A DNA stretch of 64,000 bases from Rhizobium altiplani (lineage in GTDB: Bacteria; Pseudomonadota; Alphaproteobacteria; Rhizobiales; Rhizobiaceae). Each line of letters starts with the position of its first letter. The first letter of the stretch is position 1. Location: positions 1 to 64,000 of the forward strand of contig NZ_LNCD01000145.1 in assembly GCF_001542405.1 (NCBI RefSeq), in the 5' to 3' direction. The notes below the pieces were generated by a model. That model made no database searches. It was not told the DNA's origin and worked only from the letters and a program-made list of their open reading frames with translations. The translations under genes and the position numbers were made by a program. This document shows positions 58,498-64,000 of this stretch, one piece after another.

Positions 58498-61400
58498 TCA
58501 GCCTGCAAGGACCCGCTGTGACGGGAAGGCGATCTCTACCAGCGTGCCTTCGTTGGGTGCGGAACTGATCGCGAAAATGGCCCGGTTGGCATCGACCATC
58601 GCCTTGGTCAGCGGCAGGCCGAGTCCCGTACCTTCGCCACGCGGCCGAGACTGCGCGGACACCTGACGGAACGGCTTCATGGCTTGGTCCAGTTCGCTCC
58701 GTGTCATGCCGACGCCGGTATCGCGCACCCGCAAGACGACGCTGCCGTTTGCCTCATAGGAGGTGGAGACGACAATCTGTCCGCCCGCCGGCGTGAACCG
58801 TATCGAGTTCGACAGGATGTTGAGTGCAATCTGCTTGACCGAACGGAGGTCGGCGACGACGTCAGGCACGGCCTGGGATAGGGCTGTGCGGATGATGACT
58901 CGCTGGCTGTTGGCCTGCGGCTGGAGGAGCGAGACCGCCTCCGAAACCGCCTCGTTCAGGTCGATGGCGCCGAAATCGAGGTCCATTTCGCCGGCCTCGA
59001 TCTTCGAGATATCCAGCAGGTCGTTGACGATATCGAGGACATGGCGTCCGGAACGACCGATGTCGTTGGCATACTCGACATAGCGCGGATGCCCGATCGG
59101 GCCGAAGCGCTCGCTCGCCATCATGTCGGAAAAGCCGATGATCGCATTGAGGGGCGTACGGATCTCATGGCTGACGCGCGCGAGGAAGTCGGTCTTGTGT
59201 TCGCTCGCCGTCTCCGCTGCGCTCTTGGCGCTGCGCAGTTCATCCTCGGTACGCTTCCACTGGGTGATATCGCGGATGACCGCGCAATAGCCGCTCGAGG
59301 AGGTGAGGCGTCCCATCGTCATGAACAGCGGCACGAAGCCGCCGCCGGCTTCGCGTCCGATGACTTCGCGGCCATCGTTAAGCACGCTTGCGACGCCGTG
59401 GCCCGAGAGGCCGCCGAGGTAATCGAGCACAGCTCTTTGGCTCTCATGCGCAAACAGCATGACGAAGGGCTTTCCGCGGGTCTCGTCCTCATCGTAGTTG
59501 AACAGCGCGCTTGCCGAGCGGTTCATCGAGCGGATGTCGCCTTCAGCGCCGATCACCACGACGCCGTCGGTCGCCGTTTCCAGGATCGAGCGCAGTTCTT
59601 CGACTTCCACCTGCAGCTTGGCGACCTTCTCCAGCATCCTTTCGAACGAACGAGGCTCTGCGGGCGGCGCAGGGCGCGCGCGAACTGCCGCGTCGCTTGC
59701 CGCCGGCATCAACGCCAGCATCAAGGCGCTGCTTTCCTCCCAGCGAATGGACTGCAGCCGCGCCGTGACCGGAACGAGACTATCATCGACCGTTACCAGC
59801 ATCATCGAACCGGAGCGGCCGGCACTTCCTTCGAGCTCCGAGCGCTGCAGCAGCGCATCGATGCCACCGACCTCGCCCAGGGCTTCCAGCGACTTGTAGC
59901 CGGTCAGTCGCATGAATTCCGGGTTGGCGTGGATCAACTGGTCGCCCGCATGCACGAGGACGGCGACAGGCAGCTGGTCGATGGCAGCCGCGGACAGGCC
60001 GGCGCCCATTTTTGCGCGCGGCGGAATGAAGCTCGCCAGCATATCCATCTGGCTGACGGTTTCTTCCAACCCCTCGGTCACACCGTCGTCGGGTGCGGAG
60101 GCCGAAGTGACCGTCTCGGGTTCGTTGACAGAAGGCTGTGCCTCGTCACCCTCTTTCTGTTCAGGCGAGGCGTCTATCGAATCGTCCTCGAATGCGGAGG
60201 ATTGATCAGCAAGCATACTGGCCTTCGGCGTTTCCGCTGCCGCGATGTCGCGCTTCCCGGTTTCGCTTACCCGAGGCTCGTCGTCGCTGCGCGGCTCGCG
60301 AACGCCGAAGGCTTCGAGACGCTTGGCGATCTCGCGGAAATTTGCCTGCTCGGCGGAGGTGAGCTGCGGCCCGGCCCCGTGGAGCTGTACGATCTTGTCG
60401 GTCAGGCGGCGGCTCGGACTTTCGACGATCCGCAGGGCCGGCGGCTCTGCTGATGGTTGTGTTTTCGTCGGCTCGGGTGTCGCCTCAATGTCAGCTTCGG
60501 TGGTTGCGGCCTCTTCTGCAGCCGGCTCGAAAGCCGGGGCGGTCGTCTCCACCACCGTCGGCTCGCTGGTCGCCACTTCATCGGCGAGCGCCGACAACGC
60601 TGCGTCTTCAGAGGTTTCCGCCTGCTGCTCGAGCGCTGCCGCGTCGATGCCGTTCGGGCCAAGTGTCAGGCCTAGCGCCAAAGGATCTTCGGCGGCATCG
60701 GACAGGCGCACGACACCGAAGCCGCGAAAACCGTCGAATTCCCGGCTTCGGGTGTAGGTGGGCAGGGCCGCGAGGTCGACCGGGACTGCCAGACTCGTCC
60801 CTTCGATCGGCCAGTTGATTGTCTTGCCCGACCATGTGTCGCGCCGCGCCAGAGCTTCGCTGATCTTGCCATCGGGATCGAGATTGAAGAGTGCCGAAAT
60901 ATCGCTGAAGGGCGTGCCGACGACGTCAGCCGCATGTGGTCCGACCGCCTCGGCAAATTCGCTCGACACCTCGCTGAACCGTCCCGCCGCGTCGATTTTC
61001 CAAACAAATCGGGTCGCGCGGCTATTTGGATTGAACACAAAGGTACCCGCCTTGGCGGCCCGGGCTGGCTCCGACTGCTCTATCTCAGGGGCGACGGCGG
61101 CATCCTGATCGGCGGCGGCTCTGACATGTTCGGTTGCTGGTGCTTCCGCAGGACTGTATGCGAAGGCAGCGGCCACAGCGGGTTCATCCGTCAGGCGTTC
61201 CGGCGTTGTCTCGGTTGCGTTCGGTTCCTCGGCGGCCTCGTCCGTCGGAGTAGGCAGCGGCTCGGCTTCCTGGCCCATCGCTTCAGCGCCGATCGCCTCC
61301 TCGGCGATTGCGGCAGCTTCCGTGGTCATGGCTTCGGGTTCGCCCTCGTGATTGTTCTCCTCGGGAAGCTCTTCCATGTCCTCGATGCCAGCAATGGCAT

Positions 61401-62172
61401 CGATCGCGTCGACAAAGCTCGCGACCTGCGGTGCCTCCTTATGGTTAACGGCGGCTGTGGAAAAGTCCTCTGCGGGCGCCTGAGAGTCGATCGGGTCGAG
61501 ATGCCCGATGACGGTTTCAACGGCGAATAGGAGATTGAGGGCCGGCTCGTCACTGAGTCGTCCGACGGCGGCCGGAAGGAGGCCCTTGCCGGTGGCAACG
61601 GGCCGTTTCACCAATCGGTCCGCGTGGCCGCCCGCAAGCGTCGTCATGGCCTTGGCGGTTTGCTCCGTGACGCCCAGCGCGGCAAAACCGGGCGACGCGG
61701 CGATGATTTCGCCGTCGGCGCCGATCACAGCCATATGCGTATCCGGATCGTCGAGCCCCTTGAGCATCCGTTCGGCGGATGCCTTGATCGACAGGGCGTT
61801 GGTCGCAACCGGCAGGGACAGAAGAACGGCGCGCTCCCCGGAGGAAAGGCGGATCAGTTCGACAGTTGCCTGAACGGCAACACGTTGGAAGCCCCGGGCA
61901 ATGCGGATCAGAAAGTTGCGGCTGTCGCCGACATTCACGAGCTGCCGGGCTGTGGCTTCCAGCTGGCGAAAGGTGATGTCAGCCGCATTTATGCCTTGGT
62001 CGAGCAGATCGTAGACCGCCGATTGCCCGAAGAGCTCGGCGCCGGCGCCGTTCGCCCAGAGCGCGCGGCCGAGATCCGCCGACAGCAGCACCATCGCTTC
62101 GCCACGCGAAAAGCGTTCCCGTACCCGGGCATGCACGGCGATGTCGATGAACGGGTACTGCACTGCGGGCAT
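58498..62172 (-). CDS. cbrA: CbrA-type PAS sensor histidine kinase
   Basis: 1224 residues from the ATG at 62172 (GAAGG 7 bases upstream; the protein then begins MPAVQYPFIDIAVHARVRERF); ATGs at 62196 and further up are less likely. No membrane segment, so cytosolic. Domains: N-terminal region with PAS-like repeats (to about 230), acidic low-complexity stretch (about 230-370), PAS-like (about 378-490), second acidic stretch (505-720), PAS (about 727-790), PAS (about 860-960), then HisKA SHEIRTPLNAIIGFSDMMASERFG with His about 1002 and HATPase_c (N box, DTGVGM, GEGTGLGL). PleC/PdhS family. In S. meliloti CbrA affects DivK phosphorylation, hence CtrA activity, motility, exopolysaccharide and symbiosis. 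Confidence 0.88.
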   Translation of the reverse strand: MPAVQYPFIDIAVHARVRERFSRGEAMVLLSADLGRALWANGAGAELFGQSAVYDLLDQGINAADITFRQLEATARQLVNVGDSRNFLIRIARGFQRVAVQATVELIRLSSGERAVLLSLPVATNALSIKASAERMLKGLDDPDTHMAVIGADGEIIAASPGFAALGVTEQTAKAMTTLAGGHADRLVKRPVATGKGLLPAAVGRLSDEPALNLLFAVETVIGHLDPIDSQAPAEDFSTAAVNHKEAPQVASFVDAIDAIAGIEDMEELPEENNHEGEPEAMTTEAAAIAEEAIGAEAMGQEAEPLPTPTDEAAEEPNATETTPERLTDEPAVAAAFAYSPAEAPATEHVRAAADQDAAVAPEIEQSEPARAAKAGTFVFNPNSRATRFVWKIDAAGRFSEVSSEFAEAVGPHAADVVGTPFSDISALFNLDPDGKISEALARRDTWSGKTINWPIEGTSLAVPVDLAALPTYTRSREFDGFRGFGVVRLSDAAEDPLALGLTLGPNGIDAAALEQQAETSEDAALSALADEVATSEPTVVETTAPAFEPAAEEAATTEADIEATPEPTKTQPSAEPPALRIVESPSRRLTDKIVQLHGAGPQLTSAEQANFREIAKRLEAFGVREPRSDDEPRVSETGKRDIAAAETPKASMLADQSSAFEDDSIDASPEQKEGDEAQPSVNEPETVTSASAPDDGVTEGLEETVSQMDMLASFIPPRAKMGAGLSAAAIDQLPVAVLVHAGDQLIHANPEFMRLTGYKSLEALGEVGGIDALLQRSELEGSAGRSGSMMLVTVDDSLVPVTARLQSIRWEESSALMLALMPAASDAAVRARPAPPAEPRSFERMLEKVAKLQVEVEELRSILETATDGVVVIGAEGDIRSMNRSASALFNYDEDETRGKPFVMLFAHESQRAVLDYLGGLSGHGVASVLNDGREVIGREAGGGFVPLFMTMGRLTSSSGYCAVIRDITQWKRTEDELRSAKSAAETASEHKTDFLARVSHEIRTPLNAIIGFSDMMASERFGPIGHPRYVEYANDIGRSGRHVLDIVNDLLDISKIEAGEMDLDFGAIDLNEAVSEAVSLLQPQANSQRVIIRTALSQAVPDVVADLRSVKQIALNILSNSIRFTPAGGQIVVSTSYEANGSVVLRVRDTGVGMTRSELDQAMKPFRQVSAQSRPRGEGTGLGLPLTKAMVDANRAIFAISSAPNEGTLVEIAFPSQRVLAG

Positions 62173-62204
62173 GATCGAACCTTCGGCTTCGGTCATCGTG
62201 AAAA

Positions 62205-62219
62205 TTAATAGTCTATTAA
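62205..62219. promoter_or_regulatory. Candidate CtrA box in the cbrA promoter region
   Basis: TTAATAGTCTATTAA, an exact TTAA-N7-TTAA, inside a wider inverted repeat ATTAATA-GTC-TATTAAT (62204-62220). It lies 33 bases upstream of the cbrA ATG. If used, it would repress or activate the kinase that acts on CtrA itself. Confidence 0.55.
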
Positions 62220-62281
62220 TAACGATAGCCCGGAACGGGGTCCAGAACGGCGTCCGGCTTTCGGCTGGAAAGGTTAACGCA

Positions 62282-62332
62282 TTGTGCGCCGCACAAGTAT
62301 GTTGCAATGCACAAGAATCTGCGCTATATAAT
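62282..62332 (+). promoter_or_regulatory. Phasin promoter with TTGTGC/GCACAA operator
   Basis: A perfect inverted repeat TTGTGC-GCC-GCACAA (62282-62296), a second related site TTGCAATGCACAA (62302-62314), and a consensus -10 TATAAT (62327-62332); TTGCAA (62302-62307) may be the -35. The GCACAA repeats are 18 bases apart. PhaR-type repressors bind TGC-rich dyads at phasin promoters in related bacteria, so PhaR control is likely. Confidence 0.55.
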
Positions 62333-62387
62333 GGACATCTAACCTACGAGGCCATCACGCATGCCGAGGCAAAAGGAGCGCAAACCA

Positions 62388-62837
62388 ATGGCTAACATAA
62401 AGATGGACGACGTTTTTTCAATGTCGTCGTTTGATCCTTCCAAGTTCACTGAATCTTTCCGCGACTTCGCGGAAAAGGGCGCACAGCAGTCGCGTGAAGC
62501 CTATGCCAAGATGAAGAGCGCCGGCGAAGAAGCGAGCAAGACGCTCGAAGTCACGGTTCAGACTGCCCAGGCCGGCGCTGTTGAAATCGGCCACAAGGCG
62601 ATCGACGCTCTGCGCACGAACGCGGAAAACTCGCTGACCCACATGGAAGCGCTGCTTGCAGTCAAGTCGGTCGCCGAGCTCGTCGAACTCCAGACGACTT
62701 TCCTGCGCAAGCAGGTCGAGCTGACGATCGAGCAGGCGAAGACCATGCAGGAAACCTCCAAGCAGGTTGCCGAAAAGCTTGCGAAGCCTTCCAAGGAAGC
62801 AGCTGAAAAGGTCATGGCCTCCTTCAAGGCGGCCTGA
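62388..62837 (+). CDS. Phasin family protein (PHB granule-associated)
   Basis: 149 residues from the ATG at 62388 (AGGAG 9 bases upstream); an ATG at 62361 precedes the ribosome binding site. Entirely helical and amphipathic: FTESFRDFAEKGAQQSREAYAKMKSAGEEASKTLEVTVQTAQAGAVEIGHKAIDALRTNAENSLTHMEALLAVKSVAELVELQTTFLRKQVELTIEQAKTMQETSKQVAE, the rhizobial phasin_2 pattern. It coats polyhydroxybutyrate granules and limits their size. The region matches the place of phaP1 in S. meliloti. A terminator follows. Confidence 0.9.
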   Translation: MANIKMDDVFSMSSFDPSKFTESFRDFAEKGAQQSREAYAKMKSAGEEASKTLEVTVQTAQAGAVEIGHKAIDALRTNAENSLTHMEALLAVKSVAELVELQTTFLRKQVELTIEQAKTMQETSKQVAEKLAKPSKEAAEKVMASFKAA

Positions 62838-62860
62838 TTCTTTAACAGGACACACGAAGA

Positions 62861-62886
62861 GGCTGGACCATTTGTCCGGCCTTTTT
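62861..62886 (+). terminator. Terminator of the phasin gene
   Basis: GGCTGGAC (62861-62868) pairs with GTCCGGCC (62874-62881), one G-T pair, followed by five T. Lies 23 bases after the stop. Confidence 0.82.
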
Positions 62887-62908
62887 GTATATTGGGGCGA
62901 GATAGGGC

Positions 62909-62960
62909 TTGAATTAATTTCCAAGTCCTCGTATGTGACCCCCGTCGCGTCGGACGCGAC
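62909..62960 (+). promoter_or_regulatory. Likely tRNA-His promoter and leader inverted repeat
   Basis: TTGAAT (62909-62914), 17 bases, TATGTG (62932-62937) resembles a sigma70 promoter. Seven bases later begins GTCGCGTC-G-GACGCGAC (62944-62960), a 17-base inverted repeat ending 4 bases before the tRNA. Confidence 0.45.
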
Positions 62961-62964
62961 TTGT

Positions 62965-63041
62965 GCGGTTGTAGCTCAGTTGGTTAGAGCGCAGGTTTGT
63001 GGCACCTGAGGTCGGAGGTTCGAGACCCCCCAACCGTACCA
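62965..63041 (+). tRNA. tRNA-His (anticodon GTG)
   Basis: 77 bases including encoded CCA. The cloverleaf folds: acceptor GCGGTTG/CAACCGT, D arm GCTC/GAGC, anticodon stem CAGGT/ACCTG with loop TTGTGGC (anticodon GTG), T arm GGAGG/CCCCC with loop TTCGAGA. It lacks the extra 5' G (G-1) of most tRNA-His genes and has A73, as is known for alphaproteobacteria. A G1-U72 pair and an A51-C63 mismatch are present. Confidence 0.95.
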
Positions 63042-63193
63042 TTCTTCCACAATGAAATCAGAGTACAACCGACCCTGTCCGCCCGGGAACCATGTTCCGG
63101 GAATGCTACTTGGAACTTGTCTCGAACATCTGGCGCGTTGAAGGTCTAGGCGTTCTGCAATTGGCGTGGCAATACCGCCGAAAGCTCGTCGGG

Positions 63194-63937
63194 TCAGCTT
63201 CCGCCGTCCGCGCCCTCCCAAAAAGAGGTGGCATTGCGAATGTTTTTCGAGATGCCCCGTTCTTCCCGCCACGTGCGTCCGGTGTCCTCAACTATCGGCT
63301 TGCGGTCCGGAGAGAATATATAGTTATCGTAGCCTGCGACGGCGCGCTCCAAGGCCGAATTCACACCTGAATAGAATTGCTTCTCCGGATCGAAGAGCGG
63401 GTCCATAAGAACGGCGCTCATCCTGGCGAAATTGCCCTCAATAACCGAGGGAGATGTCGTGAATTTCGGATAAGTTCTAGGAAGCGGAAGCTTGATGCCT
63501 AAGATGGTCGTGTAGCGCCTGCGCCTATGAAGATATCCCCGCCTCGCTATGTCCCAGTTTTGATTGGCAGTGTGGAATGATGCCTGCTTGACGTTCTCAG
63601 ACTCGAAACAAGCCTCGATGCGAGAGTCGATGTCATCCAACGCCAGCCAGTCGTCTTCCAGGTGCATGACGAAGCCGCTCGTCGTCGACGACCAGAGCCT
63701 TTTCACCGCGGAACCAAAGCCCGCGTCAAAAGGCGTGAAAATAACAGGTGATGGGAAGTAGCGCCTTACGACTTCGACGCAGGCCCCTAAGTCAGCCTCG
63801 TCTCCGAATATGGGATCAATATTTACGAAGACGTTTTGCACATCGTGGTGGGCAAATGCTCGATGGGAGAAGCTGTCCAGTGTCGCGCGCAGGAGTTCCG
63901 GTCGACGACCGGCAATGATCGTTACGTCGATTTTCAC
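63194..63937 (-). CDS. Glycosyltransferase, family 2-like
   Basis: 247 residues from a GTG at 63937 (AGGTGA 7 bases upstream), where the protein begins KIDVTIIAGRRPELLRATLDSF. The frame stays open to the window edge (a TTG at 63988 is possible), so a longer form cannot be excluded. GT-A fold marks: the N-terminal strand just named, FTPFDAGFGSAVKRLW and the metal-binding-like HLEDDWLALDD. A later basic part (RRGYLHRRRRYTT) and a C-terminal segment with EDTGRTWREE follow. Substrate unknown. It is convergent to tRNA-His with 152 gene-free bases between. Confidence 0.75.
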   Translation of the reverse strand: MKIDVTIIAGRRPELLRATLDSFSHRAFAHHDVQNVFVNIDPIFGDEADLGACVEVVRRYFPSPVIFTPFDAGFGSAVKRLWSSTTSGFVMHLEDDWLALDDIDSRIEACFESENVKQASFHTANQNWDIARRGYLHRRRRYTTILGIKLPLPRTYPKFTTSPSVIEGNFARMSAVLMDPLFDPEKQFYSGVNSALERAVAGYDNYIFSPDRKPIVEDTGRTWREERGISKNIRNATSFWEGADGGS

Positions 63938-64000
63938 TTTTGCGTCACCTACAGATTGCCACCAATTGGCTGGCTTTCGCCCAAGCAACCGTGTATGCGA

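Noticed and set aside
59041-60453. 470-codon open frame on the + strand within cbrA
   Set aside because: Arg/Ala/Gly-rich complement of the kinase coding sequence; cbrA has complete PAS, HisKA and ATPase motifs.

Overview
The window looks like a stretch of a rhizobial chromosome (Alphaproteobacteria, Hyphomicrobiales), closest in gene content and order to Sinorhizobium/Ensifer. The evidence is the motB-motC-motD(fliK) arrangement, the orphan regulator Rem, flaF/flbT, an aglR-aglEFGAK alpha-glucoside locus, a zwf-pgl-edd operon, the block aceA / potFGHI / acsA2 / cbrA / phasin, and a tRNA-His without the usual extra 5' G. No insertion sequence, prophage, CRISPR array or sign of recent transfer was seen; this is compact core chromosome.

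Layout. 1-19.9 kb: a late flagellar region on the + strand. It holds three flagellin genes (the first cut by the window edge), a FliH-like gene, motB, motC, fliK, a periplasmic lytic transglycosylase, rem, flgE, flgK, flgL, flaF, flbT, flgD, fliQ, flhA, fliR and four small genes (FliJ-like, FlgJ-like, FlgN-like, one unassigned membrane protein). 20-23.8 kb: a WecG/TagA-type glycosyltransferase, a GumC/Wzz-type chain-length protein and folD. 23.8-31.7 kb: the alpha-glucoside uptake and hydrolysis locus, with LacI-type operators in the divergent promoter region. 31.9-32.3 kb: a PilZ-like protein. 32.3-36.4 kb: the Entner-Doudoroff/oxidative pentose phosphate operon (minus strand). 36.5-39.3 kb: an FAD oxidoreductase plus a glutamine-synthetase-like enzyme (probable amine catabolism). 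39.4-40.6 kb: a flavoprotein gene broken at a G10 tract. 41.2-45.7 kb: two chemoreceptors. 46-50 kb: a LysR regulator, isocitrate lyase with a small downstream gene, and a divergent ScfR/RamB-type regulator. 50.2-54.3 kb: a polyamine ABC transporter. 54.3-62.2 kb: an AsmA-like protein, acetoacetyl-CoA synthetase, a probable small RNA and the CbrA-type histidine kinase. 62.4-64 kb: a phasin, tRNA-His and a glycosyltransferase.

How the parts fit. The most interesting signal is regulatory. Three perfect TTAA-N7-TTAA sites, the recognition form of the cell-cycle regulator CtrA, lie in three promoter regions: before the second flagellin, before rem (master activator of the flagellar genes) and before cbrA (a kinase that acts on CtrA activity in S. 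meliloti). This suggests that one window carries both an input to CtrA and two of its motility outputs. A candidate sRNA with a CCUCC-bearing terminator loop lies next to cbrA. Metabolically, the window links sugar uptake, the Entner-Doudoroff route, the glyoxylate shunt, ketone-body activation and PHB-granule protein, which is typical of free-living and symbiotic rhizobial carbon storage.

Limits: all assignments come from reading the sequence and recalled family knowledge; no database search was run. Regulatory sites are pattern matches.
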